NCBI GenBank assembly: GCA_020025825.1
Contig: JAHHRL010000007.1
Span: 11,322-75,321, forward strand
Direction: 5' to 3'
Source: Faecalibacterium sp.
GTDB lineage: Bacteria > Bacillota > Clostridia > Oscillospirales > Ruminococcaceae
Length of the DNA stretch: 64,000 nt
Shown: one piece after another, positions 51,473-60,706 of the stretch
How the letters are laid out: each line of letters opens with the position of its first letter
Numbering within the stretch: position 1 is the first letter of the stretch
The notes under the pieces: model-generated
What the model was told of the DNA's origin: nothing
Database searches by the model: none
What the model saw: the letters and a program-made list of their open reading frames with translations, nothing else
Program-made: the position numbers and the translations under genes

Positions 51473-52954
51473 TTATAAGGGCATATTATTGGGGTTTAGA
51501 ATATGATTGGGGTCAAAGAAACTGCGGATAGCAGTGATGGTGTTTTTATCCGAATCACACAGATAGGGGCGGATGGTATCTGCTTTTAGTTTGCCGACTC
51601 CGTTTTCCGTGCAAAGGACACCATCGTGCGACATGATTTCGCGGGAGAGCTGTGCAATCAACTGCGGGCAGGCATCCAACTCTGTTTGGTTTGCAGGAAG
51701 CAGATTGAAATGCAGATGTCTGCTGGCAGCGTGCCCGAATACAACGCCTTTTAAGCCAAACTGCTCCAATGTATTTTGGTAGAGCTGGTAGAGCTGCGGA
51801 GCAGACAAAGCAGGACAGGAGAAGTCCAAGCCAAATTTGTGTGCGTGTGGATACTGCTGGCGCAGACGGTCAATTTGCATATTGACGGCTTCCGGTACGG
51901 TATGCCGCATGAGGTGGAATTTTTCCAGCTCGTTACGGCCGCTGACCGCCCAGCTTTGCTCCTGCGAATTGCCTTGTTCTTCAAAAGAAGTGAGCAAATC
52001 GACTAATGCGCCTTCCAGTGTATCGGGGTCATCGGAGGAAAGCTCGATATAAAGGGCAGCATGACTGCCAGCAGGAAAATCCGGAATGATTTTAAGATTG
52101 TTGGAAGTCTGTTTGCACTGCTCAATTAAGGATAGAGCGGTGCTGTCAAAAAATTCGGCACAGCATACCTCCGGCATAGCTTTTTGGCGAATGGACTCGG
52201 CAAGCTCCAAAGCCGGCATTGCGTCCGGATAGAAAAATACGATACCCCAAGGTTCCTCGGGAGCAGGCAAAACACGTAAAGTAAGTAAGACTACAACACC
52301 CAGCATACCCTCACTGCCGGCAAGTAAGTCCAGCAAGTCCATACCACAGGCAGGCAGACAGGGAAGTGCACTTGCTTGCGGCAAATCCGTCAGAGAAAGG
52401 GTACGCCCATCCGGTAAAGTACAGCCATTTTGGTCAAAGACGCATTGCCCTCGTGCGATGGTTAAGGGGGTTCCGTCATGCTGCAATAAGGTAACACCCT
52501 GCACATAGTCCGCAGTAGTGCCGTACCGATAACTGCAAATACCTTTTGCATTATGGCTGAACATTCCGCCGATGGTGGCGGTTGTTTCGGTGGGGTCAGG
52601 TGGGAAAAATAGATTGCTGCGGTTTAGTTGGGCGGCTATATCCTGACACAAGGCGCCGGCCTCAACCTGAATGGTAAAGCCATTTTCTGCATTGCCCATA
52701 ACAGGACCGATATGGTTCATTTTGCTCAAGTTCAAAATGATGCCGCCGTTAGGTACAGCGCCGCCGCAAATACCGGTACGGCTGCCCTGTACGGTGATGG
52801 GCAGTTGATTGGCATCGGCATAGGCCAGCACTTGGGCAGCTTGCTGTACATTTTCAGGAAAGACGATGAAGTCAGCTTGTCCAACAAGGCGGGATTCATC
52901 GTGCAGATACTCCTGATGCAATTCGCTGACAGGGATTAGTTCCGGTTTATTCAT
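51473..52954 (-). CDS. FAD-linked oxidase (GlcD / D-lactate dehydrogenase type)
   Basis: 493 residues from ATG 52954 with GGAGG upstream. The N-terminal FAD-binding (PCMH) domain has VFPENVQQAAQVL, QGSRTGICGGAVPNGGII and PPDPTETTATIGGMFSHNAKG. The C-terminal half is the FAD-oxidase C domain ending in CTENGVGKLK. Such enzymes oxidise 2-hydroxyacids (glycolate, lactate, 2-hydroxyglutarate). It sits beside the YhfZ-type regulator on the same strand, 81 bases downstream, so it may be part of that regulon. Confidence 0.9.
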   Translation of the reverse strand: MNKPELIPVSELHQEYLHDESRLVGQADFIVFPENVQQAAQVLAYADANQLPITVQGSRTGICGGAVPNGGIILNLSKMNHIGPVMGNAENGFTIQVEAGALCQDIAAQLNRSNLFFPPDPTETTATIGGMFSHNAKGICSYRYGTTADYVQGVTLLQHDGTPLTIARGQCVFDQNGCTLPDGRTLSLTDLPQASALPCLPACGMDLLDLLAGSEGMLGVVVLLTLRVLPAPEEPWGIVFFYPDAMPALELAESIRQKAMPEVCCAEFFDSTALSLIEQCKQTSNNLKIIPDFPAGSHAALYIELSSDDPDTLEGALVDLLTSFEEQGNSQEQSWAVSGRNELEKFHLMRHTVPEAVNMQIDRLRQQYPHAHKFGLDFSCPALSAPQLYQLYQNTLEQFGLKGVVFGHAASRHLHFNLLPANQTELDACPQLIAQLSREIMSHDGVLCTENGVGKLKADTIRPYLCDSDKNTITAIRSFFDPNHILNPNNMPL

Positions 52955-53035
52955 GGTGAGATAGGCCTCCTTCCGGTACAATACGGTGATATATCTGATA
53001 GTGGGTAATTATGTTTTTGCGTACTTTATAAAAGA

Positions 53036-53962
53036 TTAGAAAAACTGAAAGTGCATTTTGCGGTCCAGCACCAGCTGCTGAATTTGATGCAATTCCTTTT
53101 CTTGCAGATAGGAGCGCAGGATTTTAGCGATGCCGTGGTTATTCCGATTGGTTAAAATAACAGGCGTATTCATGTCGGCTTGGCTGTACTCTGAATCCTC
53201 TATGGGTAAGGTGGAAACGGTAGGAGAATCCGCCAGCCAAAAATCTTTGCGATAAACCGTTGCATCAATTTGGTGTTCCAGCAAAGCGCCGACACAAGCC
53301 ATATAAGGAATCTGCTTAATGGTAAGGTTATACTTCTGGGCGACTTGCTGTGTTAAGCGGAACTGGTCGCTGGATTTAGCGTCGCAGCCGATTACCATGC
53401 CCGGCTGCAAGGACGCTCCGTTAGATTTATTTATGCAGAGGACGTATTCATTACAGTAGATACAATCGTGCAAAGTCATGGCAATTTCCAACTCGGGGTA
53501 CTGCTTTGCAAATGTTTTTGCGCTCATGGCAGAAACCACAATAAAGTCATAGGTCATGCGCAACAAGGCTTCGACACGGTTGGTTGCGCCCTCGATAAAG
53601 GCAAATGTAAACGGGACGGGTGCTTCGGACATACAGCGGCACACGGCGGTGGCTAAACTGCCTAAAGGTTCGCTTAGAGGAACCGGCATGGAGGCACACA
53701 GTGGGTCCAGATTGGCAAAAGGAATTAACCTGCTTTTATCCAACTGTTCGATGATGCTGCCGTTTTTTCCGTGGCGGCCAACAACAAGCCCGCCTTCCTT
53801 TTCTAAAATACTAAAAGCATCTTGCACGGTACCTCGTGAAACTTTATAAGTATCTACGCAAGAGGCGATAGTCGGGATTTGGTCGCCTACATCCCGAACC
53901 AAAAGGTCCCGTGAAAGAATCGTAGTCATGAGGCCGGTTTTTTTGTAAAATGCAGGGTCCAT
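53036..53962 (-). CDS. YhfZ-type GntR-like transcriptional regulator
   Basis: 308 residues from ATG 53962 (MDPAFYKKTG), with AAAGGA eight bases upstream; earlier start at 53968 is too close to that site. An N-terminal winged helix (about 20-75: IPTIASCVDTYKVSRGTVQDAFSILEKEG) is followed by a YhfZ-type ligand-binding C-terminal domain resembling periplasmic binding folds. It should regulate the divergent oxidoreductase operon from the AT-rich region between, and the ligand is unknown. Confidence 0.82.
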   Translation of the reverse strand: MDPAFYKKTGLMTTILSRDLLVRDVGDQIPTIASCVDTYKVSRGTVQDAFSILEKEGGLVVGRHGKNGSIIEQLDKSRLIPFANLDPLCASMPVPLSEPLGSLATAVCRCMSEAPVPFTFAFIEGATNRVEALLRMTYDFIVVSAMSAKTFAKQYPELEIAMTLHDCIYCNEYVLCINKSNGASLQPGMVIGCDAKSSDQFRLTQQVAQKYNLTIKQIPYMACVGALLEHQIDATVYRKDFWLADSPTVSTLPIEDSEYSQADMNTPVILTNRNNHGIAKILRSYLQEKELHQIQQLVLDRKMHFQFF

Positions 53963-54394
53963 TGTCATCGTCCTTTCATATTTGCGCAAGAATAGGGCCG
54001 GAAAGGGATACTGATGCGAATAAAAATATAGTGTTATCGTGGTTATTTTAGCATAGGGGGTAGGGGATTGCAATAAAAGTGCAATGGATAGAGGCAAAAA
54101 CAGTATACGTTTGTTGATAGTATATAAATATAAAAAATATAATATGTTGATAAAATATATTGATAGTGTACAAAAACTGGCGTATACTGAGGTGGAAAGA
54201 ATACAGAAATGAAGCTGACAATGCATAAGTACGGATAATCGTAAATATAATGAACAAAAGAAAACAAAATAAAAGAAAGGAGCAGTAGCACAACAGGCGA
54301 TGCTGAACCAAAACGTAAAAGGGACAGCATTGTAAAACGATATAAAAAGTATCTTTTATCGTACATTTACTTACGCAACAAGGAGGAATAAGAG
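53963..54394. promoter_or_regulatory. 432-base AT-rich divergent regulatory region with direct repeats
   Basis: Strongly AT-rich compared with the surroundings. TTGATA repeats occur at 54114, 54147 and 54160, two of them extended (TTGATAGTATA, TTGATAGTGTA). Short GTATAC palindromes stand at 54103-54108 and 54182-54187. They are candidate operators for the YhfZ-type regulator. Reading frames through this region on the reverse strand have no ribosome-binding site. Confidence 0.5.
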
Positions 54395-56155
54395 ATGATT
54401 GACGAAGTACGCAAACTGCTTGCCGAAAAGTTTGCGGGTCAGAATGTATCTGCAACCGCAGATGAGCGTGGAATTGTTACATTATCCGGTGAGTGCACAG
54501 ACTGGAAAACGCTGGTTCGTGTAGGTCAGGCTGTTGCAAAAGTACCCGGTGTACGGAATGTTGTCAGCGATATGACAGCAAAGGGCGTAACGATTCCCCA
54601 TAAGGACTACACTCCGTTTGTAAAAGCCGGTATGGAAAAGGGCGTACTGGACAAAGTGAATGTTGTTATTATTGGCGCCGGTATTAGCGGCTGCGGCATT
54701 GCACGTGAGCTGTCCCGCTACAATCTGTCGGTAACAGTGGTTGAAATGGGCGATGATGTGGCGTCCGGTGCTACGAAGGCTAATAATGGTGATATCCATG
54801 CAGGCCATGCAGTACAGCCCGGCACCTTGAAGGCTCGACTGAATGTGGAAGGCAACCGTATGTATACCAAATGGGCCGAGGAGCTTGGCTTTGAGTTGCA
54901 GCGCTGCGGTGCACTGTATGCAATTGTTGAGCCGGAGATGATGAAGGCACTGGGTATGGTATTAAAGATTGCCCGTGCAAATCATGTGCCGGGTGCACGA
55001 ATTGTCAACGCTAAGGAAGCCTTGCGTCTGGAGCCAAAACTGGCTGCGGAAGAAGAACGTTTGGGCAAAAAGATTATTGCCGGTTTGTGGCTGCCGTCTA
55101 TGGGTGTTGTAGAGCCGTATCAGGTTGCCGTTGCTTTGGCAGAAAATGCAGCCAAGAATGGCGTAAAGTTCCTGCTGGATTGTACAGTTGGTCAGGTTCT
55201 GCATGAAAACGGACAGGTAAAGGGCGTTGTAACAGAAAAGGGTATTATTTACGCAGATTATGTTATCAACTGCGCAGGCGTTTATGCAGACGAGATTTCC
55301 GAGATGGCCGGTGACCGCTGCTTTACCATTCACCCCAGAAAGGGCACAATTGCAATTTTGGATAAGAGCACACCGCCTATGTATAGTGCACTGGCTGGCG
55401 TTGCTACAATTGCTCGTGTTATGGGGACCAAGAAGGACCCGGAGAGCAAGGGCGGCGGTATGTGCAGAACACCTGAATGGAACCCCTTGTTAGGACCCAG
55501 CGCAACAGAAGTGCCGGATAAGGAAGACAACACCACCACACCTGAGGATATGGAATATGCAATGAGCCGCAACATGGACCCCAATGCAGGTTGGGGCGAT
55601 GTGATTCGTCTGTTTGCAGGCGTGCGTCCGGCAGACTTTAAGGAAGATTTTGTAATTGGTATGTCGGATATTACCCACGGCTTTATCAATGTGGGCGCAA
55701 TTCAGTCGCCGGGTTTGGCTTCGGCTCCGGCTATTGCACAGATGGCTGTAGAAATTTTGCTGGATGACCGTGCTATGGGCGGTAACCCTGCGGAAGCAAA
55801 AACAGACTTTGACCCCATTGAGCCACGTCATGTAGAGTTTAGGCACATGACACAGCAGCAGCGTGATGAACTGATTGCAAAGGACCCCAGATACGGACGC
55901 ATCATTTGCCGCTGCGAGCAAATTACCGAGGGTGAGATTCTGGATGCAGTGCATTCCGGCATTGTTCCTACAAGTATTGATGCAATCAAACGGCGCACAC
56001 GTGCCGGTATGGGCAGATGTCAAGGTGGTTTCTGCCAGCCTCGTGTATTGGAATTGCTGGCAAGAGAACTGGGCCGTGACTGGGTGGGTATTACCCTAAA
56101 GGGCCGCGGCAGTAATTTGTTGGTAGCAGATAACCGAGAAGAGGTGGCAAAATGA
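54395..56155 (+). CDS. BON-domain / GlpA-like FAD-dependent oxidoreductase with BFD iron-sulfur domain
   Basis: 586 residues in three parts. Residues 1-62 are a BON-type domain (VTLSGECTDWKTLVRVGQAVAKVPGVRNVVSDM), normally found in secreted or membrane-associated proteins. The central GlpA-like domain starts at VVIIGAGISGCGIARELSRYN. The C-terminal BFD-like [2Fe-2S] domain has CRC and CQGGFC, the four-Cys set near 508-550. Family members oxidise glycerol-3-phosphate or similar hydroxy compounds with GlpB/C-type partners. The 3' end overlaps the next gene by four bases. AAGGAGG before the ATG. Confidence 0.88.
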   Translation: MIDEVRKLLAEKFAGQNVSATADERGIVTLSGECTDWKTLVRVGQAVAKVPGVRNVVSDMTAKGVTIPHKDYTPFVKAGMEKGVLDKVNVVIIGAGISGCGIARELSRYNLSVTVVEMGDDVASGATKANNGDIHAGHAVQPGTLKARLNVEGNRMYTKWAEELGFELQRCGALYAIVEPEMMKALGMVLKIARANHVPGARIVNAKEALRLEPKLAAEEERLGKKIIAGLWLPSMGVVEPYQVAVALAENAAKNGVKFLLDCTVGQVLHENGQVKGVVTEKGIIYADYVINCAGVYADEISEMAGDRCFTIHPRKGTIAILDKSTPPMYSALAGVATIARVMGTKKDPESKGGGMCRTPEWNPLLGPSATEVPDKEDNTTTPEDMEYAMSRNMDPNAGWGDVIRLFAGVRPADFKEDFVIGMSDITHGFINVGAIQSPGLASAPAIAQMAVEILLDDRAMGGNPAEAKTDFDPIEPRHVEFRHMTQQQRDELIAKDPRYGRIICRCEQITEGEILDAVHSGIVPTSIDAIKRRTRAGMGRCQGGFCQPRVLELLARELGRDWVGITLKGRGSNLLVADNREEVAK

Positions 56156-57402
56156 AACATATCGAAAAAGATATCGTAGTCATTGGCGGCGGCCCTGCAG
56201 GTTTGGCCGCTGCACTGGAAGCAAGACGTCAGGGTGCCGAAAAGGTATTGCTGATTGAGCGTGACACAGAGATGGGCGGTATTTTGCAGCAATGCATTCA
56301 TGATGGCTTTGGTTTGCATCGGTTTGAAGCACGGCTTTCCGGCGGGCAGTACGCACAGCGCTTTATTGATGAACTGGAAAAGACAGATATTGAGGTAAAA
56401 CTGGATACCATCGTTTTGCAAGTGACAGATAACAAGGTGGTATATGCCTGCAATCCGAAAGACGGCATGATGGAAATTCAGGCCGGAGCGGTCATTTTGG
56501 CTATGGGCTGCCGTGAACGTACGGCAAGCCAGGTATTTATTTATGGTACACGCCCTGCCGGTGTACTTACTGCCGGTGCGGTGCAGCGTTACATCAATAT
56601 GGAAGGCTATATCCCCGGTAAGAAAGCTGTTATTTTGGGCAGCGGCGATATTGGCCTGATTATGGCTCGCCGCATGACTTTGGAGGGGATTGAGGTTAAG
56701 GGTGTTTATGAGGTAATGCCCTCTCCCGGCGGACTGACCCGAAATATTGTCCAGTGTTTGGATGACTACGGGATTCCGCTGCATTTGTCCACTACGGTGG
56801 TGCGCACCTATGGCAAACAGCGCTTGGAAGGCATTACTGTTGCCAAGGTGGACGAAAACCGTAAACCAATCCCCGGCACAGAAGAATACATTGATTGTGA
56901 TTTGCTGGTTTTGGCAGTTGGTTTGATTCCGGAAAACGAACTGAGCAAGCAGGCCGGTGTAGAGATGGACCCCAAGACAAAGGGACCTGTTGTAGACAAC
57001 ACCTTTATGACAAGTATTCCCGGTGTATTTGCCTGCGGCAACGTTTCGGTAGTGTTCGATTTGGTAGACTATGTTTCGCAGTCGGGTGAAATTGCTGCAC
57101 GTGGTGCAGTGAATTACCTGAAACATGGTATGGAAAAAGCTCCGGAGTATACGCCGGTACAGACAGGCAGTAATGTGAACTTTGTAGTTCCGCAACGGCT
57201 GCAAAAGGGAATGCCCGCCGGCGAGGTGACCTTCTTTATGCGTGTGGCAAAGCCGCAGAAAAAGGCTGAGCTACAGTGCAGCTGCGGCGACCAGCTGGTA
57301 AAGAAGACCCGCTATCAGGTTGTTGCACCGCCGGAAATGCTTGCCTGCACGGTTGAGCTGAAAGATGGCGACCAGCCTCGGTTTAGTGTTGTGGAGGTGT
57401 AA
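56152..57402 (+). CDS. NAD(P)/FAD-dependent oxidoreductase (second subunit)
   Basis: 416 residues. The N-terminal FAD motif VIGGGPAGLAAALEA and a second dinucleotide-binding VILGSGDIGLIMARR identify a pyridine nucleotide-disulfide oxidoreductase without the redox-active CxxxxC pair. The NAD(P)-side motif ends near ACGNVS. This subunit type is encoded with GlpA-like/BFD and DUF1667 proteins in anaerobes and is thought to pass electrons to the complex. It is overlapped with the previous gene and followed 3 bases later by DUF1667. Confidence 0.9.
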   Translation: MKHIEKDIVVIGGGPAGLAAALEARRQGAEKVLLIERDTEMGGILQQCIHDGFGLHRFEARLSGGQYAQRFIDELEKTDIEVKLDTIVLQVTDNKVVYACNPKDGMMEIQAGAVILAMGCRERTASQVFIYGTRPAGVLTAGAVQRYINMEGYIPGKKAVILGSGDIGLIMARRMTLEGIEVKGVYEVMPSPGGLTRNIVQCLDDYGIPLHLSTTVVRTYGKQRLEGITVAKVDENRKPIPGTEEYIDCDLLVLAVGLIPENELSKQAGVEMDPKTKGPVVDNTFMTSIPGVFACGNVSVVFDLVDYVSQSGEIAARGAVNYLKHGMEKAPEYTPVQTGSNVNFVVPQRLQKGMPAGEVTFFMRVAKPQKKAELQCSCGDQLVKKTRYQVVAPPEMLACTVELKDGDQPRFSVVEV

Positions 57403-57405
57403 GAA

Positions 57406-57765
57406 ATGACCAAAGAATATACTTGCGTGGTTTGCCCGATGAGCTGCCGTGTGACAGTTACGGAAACCCCTGACGGGCTGGTAACGTCAGGCAATACGTG
57501 CAAACGTGGCGAAAAACACGCAATTGCGGAGCACACACGCCCCATGCGTATGCTGACAAGCACAATCCGCTTAGATGGCGGAAAGCTGCCCAGAGTTCCG
57601 GTTATTTCCAGCTCGGAGGTGCCCAAGGATAAACTGGCGGAGTGCTTGGAATATTTGTATCATGTGCACGTAGAGGCACCGGTTACCAGTGGGCAGGTGA
57701 TTGTAGAAAACATTTGCTCCACAGGTGTGGACATTGTTGCGGCACGCACGATGAAGAAAGCATAA
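57406..57765 (+). CDS. DUF1667 small iron-sulfur-type protein
   Basis: 119 residues. CVVCPMSC and GNTCKRG near the N-terminus give four cysteines that probably bind an iron-sulfur cluster or zinc. DUF1667 is regularly the third gene of GlpA/GlpB-like oxidoreductase operons. Last gene of this unit, closed by the terminator at 57778-57820. Confidence 0.9.
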   Translation: MTKEYTCVVCPMSCRVTVTETPDGLVTSGNTCKRGEKHAIAEHTRPMRMLTSTIRLDGGKLPRVPVISSSEVPKDKLAECLEYLYHVHVEAPVTSGQVIVENICSTGVDIVAARTMKKA

Positions 57766-57775
57766 TTTTATGAAA

Positions 57776-57820
57776 ATAAAAGCAGCGCCTGACAGAAAAA
57801 CTGTTGGGCGCTGCTTTTTG
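57776..57820 (+). terminator. Terminator of the oxidoreductase operon
   Basis: AAAAGCAGCGCC (57778-57789) pairs with GGCGCTGCTTTTT (57807-57819), with further pairing inside (TGACAG/CTGTTG). Confidence 0.9.
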
Positions 57821-57839
57821 TTTGATTGTAAAATAAAAA

Positions 57840-57866
57840 TCTGCCGTTGCTTTACACAGCGGCAGA
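57840..57866 (-). terminator. Terminator of the glycosyltransferase gene
   Basis: CTGCCG-TTGC and CAGC-GGCAG (57841-57865) form a stem; on the reverse strand ATTTTTATTTT follows. Confidence 0.75.
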
Positions 57867-57875
57867 GAAAAGAGC

Positions 57876-58907
57876 TTAGTTGAATTTGAACAGCTTTTGT
57901 GCTACACGGTAGCCGCCCAGACTGAGTTTATCACCCATTTTGCCCTTCAGGTTGGTAAGGCCGCCAACACTCAGGTAACGGATACGGCGATAGATGTTTT
58001 TATCTACGTGATTATACAGATAGCGCCAAAGCTCGAACTTTTTGATGTGAGCCTCTTTGCTGCCGTCCAGAATCAGGAAGATGTTGCTGATAGCCATCAT
58101 CATAGACAGGTAGTTTAACATATAGTTACGCAGACGGCGCTGGTCGGCAGGCAGGTCATTTAGGTTTTGGCAGTCAATCATATGGCGAGTGACACGCAGC
58201 TGCTGGTCAACACGGGTGACCATAACTTTTTCGTTGACGCTTTGGTCGTCACGGCCGATAAAGTAACGGTACAGGTCTACGTCCATATAGTACATGGTTT
58301 TAACGTAGGGCAGAGGCTGGTAAACAAAGATATTATCTACATAGAAAGTATGCTTGGGCAGTACCACGCCGCAGTCCCGCAGTACCTGAGTGCGATAGAT
58401 AACAGAGTGCATCAGAATATTCTGGTCGGGGCGGAAGGGGCGGGTGTTTTTCCACGAGAAGATACGCTTCTGGGGGAAAACATTGGTATAGCGAACGGTG
58501 TGCTGGGTGTTATCCTCAACGTGCTCATAAACATAGTTAAAGAGCATCAGGTCCAGCTGGACGTTTTTGTCTACAAATTCCTGCAGTTTATTCAAGACCT
58601 GTGCCAGAGCGTCGGTGTCTACCCAGTCGTCACTATCGACAACCTTAAAAAACAGGCCCTTGGCATTGCGAATACCTTGGTTTACACCCTCGCCGTGGCC
58701 GCCGTTTTCCTGATGGATGGCACGCACGATAGTGGGATACTTTGCGGCATATTCATCACAGATAGCAGGAGTTTCGTCCTTGACGGAACCATCATCTACC
58801 AAGATGATTTCCGCACGCTCGCCCGCAGTAAGCAGGGTATCCACACAATGACGCATATAAGCCGCAGAGTTATAACAGGGAACGGTAAACGTAATCAGTT
58901 TATCCAT
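57876..58907 (-). CDS. Family 2 glycosyltransferase
   Basis: 343 residues. A GT-A fold opens with FTVPCYNSAAYMRHCVDTLL, followed by ILVDDGSVKDET and the metal-binding VVDSDDWVD. It probably adds a sugar to a surface polysaccharide or lipid. No other glycan gene lies next to it. The C-terminal half (about 220-343) has no transmembrane segment but a basic tail. Confidence 0.9.
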   Translation of the reverse strand: MDKLITFTVPCYNSAAYMRHCVDTLLTAGERAEIILVDDGSVKDETPAICDEYAAKYPTIVRAIHQENGGHGEGVNQGIRNAKGLFFKVVDSDDWVDTDALAQVLNKLQEFVDKNVQLDLMLFNYVYEHVEDNTQHTVRYTNVFPQKRIFSWKNTRPFRPDQNILMHSVIYRTQVLRDCGVVLPKHTFYVDNIFVYQPLPYVKTMYYMDVDLYRYFIGRDDQSVNEKVMVTRVDQQLRVTRHMIDCQNLNDLPADQRRLRNYMLNYLSMMMAISNIFLILDGSKEAHIKKFELWRYLYNHVDKNIYRRIRYLSVGGLTNLKGKMGDKLSLGGYRVAQKLFKFN

Positions 58908-59063
58908 AATGATTCCTTCCTTTGTGCAATAATAGTAGTACGATGCCCCGCCTAAAAAGGCAAAGAAATGATTTTATGTAGAAATATGTTCAGGCATGTA
59001 CGAAAGTAACACAATATAAGGTAAGTATACTATTTCAGTATGGCTTCCGTCAACTGTATGGCT

Positions 59064-59091
59064 TTGGAATGAAAAGAGTTTGTGTTATACT
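59064..59091 (+). promoter_or_regulatory. Promoter of recQ
   Basis: TTGGAA (59064-59069), 16 bases, TATACT (59086-59091), ending 28 bases before the ATG. Confidence 0.5.
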
Positions 59092-59119
59092 GAATTATAT
59101 TAAGGAAAAGGCGGACAAT

Positions 59120-60664
59120 ATGGAACAAGCAACACAAATGCTAAAAAAGGTGTTCGGGTACGAGAGTTTTCGGGCAGGACAGGCGCCGGTAGTAGAGGCG
59201 TTACTATCTGGGCGAGATGTATTGGCAGTAATGCCTACGGGTGCAGGTAAATCCATTTGCTATCAGATTCCGGCGCTGCTCATGCCGGGAATTACAGTGG
59301 TGGTATCGCCCTTAGTGAGCTTGATGCAGGACCAGGTGAGAACACTTGTGTCTGTAGGGGTGAAGGCTGCGTACTTGAACAGCAGCCTGAATGACAACCA
59401 GAAGGCTTTAATGCTGCAGCGTGCCTGTGATGGATGGTACAAGATTATTTATGTAGCGCCGGAACGATTGGAGATGCCGGGATTTTTACGATTTTGTGCG
59501 TGCCAACCGATTTCGATGGTAGTGGTAGACGAAGCACACTGCATCAGCCAGTGGGGACAGGATTTTCGCCCCAGCTACTTAAAGATTGCGGATTTTATTC
59601 GCCGATTACCAATTCGGCCGGTATTAAGCGCTTTTACGGCAACGGCTACGGAAAAGGTGAAAAAGGATATTCAGGACAGTTTGGCACTGGACAAGCCGTT
59701 TTTGCAGACATCAGGTTTTGACCGTCCCAATTTATACTTTGCGGTGGAACATCACTTGCCCAGCGAGAAGCCACAGGCAGTGGAAAAACTGCTGCGGCAG
59801 GAAAAAGGAAACAGCGGTATTATATATTGCAATACGGTGAAGCAGGTGGAAGAAACAGCGGCCTTTTTACAGGGTGACGGTTTTTCGGCTGCGCCGTACC
59901 ATGCACGTCTGCCGGCAGAGCAGCGCCGCAAAACGCAGGAGGACTTTCTGTTTGACAGGATACGGATTATTGTGGCAACCAATGCGTTTGGCATGGGAAT
60001 TGATAAACCCAATGTACGGTTTGTGATTCATTACAATATGCCGGCGGATTTGGAAAGCTACTATCAGGAAGCCGGCCGTGCAGGACGTGACGGCGACCCG
60101 GCCCGCTGCACCTTATTATATTCGGGTACAGATGTGCGTACGATTCGTTGGTTTATTGAGCAGGAGAGAGATACAGACAACGGGACCGATTTGGAACAGC
60201 GCAAGGATGCAGCAGAAAAAGCAGAAGAACGACTGAAATGGATGACCTACTATTCCACCACTCAGAACTGCTTACGCAATTTTATTTTGCGCTATTTTGG
60301 AGAACGAACAGTTGGAGATTGCGGGCATTGTGGCAGCTGTACCGAAAAGGAACAGCTGCAAGCTTACCGCAAAAGACTGGCGGCCCGCCCCAAGCCAACC
60401 AAGGAAGAACGCAGCGAACAAGATGCGGAGCAGCAGGCAAACGAAAAGCTGGTGGCAGAGCTGTTTAGGCTGCGCCAGCGGCTGGCAAATCGGAAAAAAG
60501 TTCCCGCTTTTTTGATTTACACAGATGCAGTGGCTAGGACGATTGCAGCAAGAAAGCCGCTTACCTTAGACCAGCTTGCAGGTATTCCGGGCTTCCCCGA
60601 AGTACGTGTGAATATGTTTGGAAAAGAGATTGTTGCTTTAATCCGACAGTTTACGGACCAGTAA
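59120..60664 (+). CDS. recQ: RecQ-like DNA helicase lacking the RQC winged helix
   Basis: 514 residues from ATG 59120 (AAGGCGG site; earlier start at 59069 not supported). Helicase motifs I (MPTGAGKSICYQ), II (DEAH), III (SAFTATAT) and VI (QEAGRAGRDG) are all there. The zinc site CLRNFILRYFG...CGHCGSC follows. After it, the usual winged-helix RQC domain of about 100 residues is missing. A charged linker leads straight to an HRDC domain (about 450-514: KKVPAFLIYTDAVARTIAARKP). DNA repair and recombination helicase. Confidence 0.93.
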   Translation: MEQATQMLKKVFGYESFRAGQAPVVEALLSGRDVLAVMPTGAGKSICYQIPALLMPGITVVVSPLVSLMQDQVRTLVSVGVKAAYLNSSLNDNQKALMLQRACDGWYKIIYVAPERLEMPGFLRFCACQPISMVVVDEAHCISQWGQDFRPSYLKIADFIRRLPIRPVLSAFTATATEKVKKDIQDSLALDKPFLQTSGFDRPNLYFAVEHHLPSEKPQAVEKLLRQEKGNSGIIYCNTVKQVEETAAFLQGDGFSAAPYHARLPAEQRRKTQEDFLFDRIRIIVATNAFGMGIDKPNVRFVIHYNMPADLESYYQEAGRAGRDGDPARCTLLYSGTDVRTIRWFIEQERDTDNGTDLEQRKDAAEKAEERLKWMTYYSTTQNCLRNFILRYFGERTVGDCGHCGSCTEKEQLQAYRKRLAARPKPTKEERSEQDAEQQANEKLVAELFRLRQRLANRKKVPAFLIYTDAVARTIAARKPLTLDQLAGIPGFPEVRVNMFGKEIVALIRQFTDQ

Positions 60665-60667
60665 GAT

Positions 60668-60706
60668 ATAAAAAGAGCCAACCCCGGCGGGTTGGCTCTT
60701 TTTATA
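60668..60706. terminator. Bidirectional terminator
   Basis: AAAAAGAGCCAACCC (60670-60684) pairs with GGGTTGGCTCTTTTT (60689-60703), loop CGGC. Shared by recQ (+) and nrdG (-). Confidence 0.92.

Noticed and set aside
53963..54455. Reverse-strand frames extending the YhfZ regulator upstream
   Set aside because: The extension is hydrophobic, AT-driven translation of the regulatory region; the supported start is ATG 53962.
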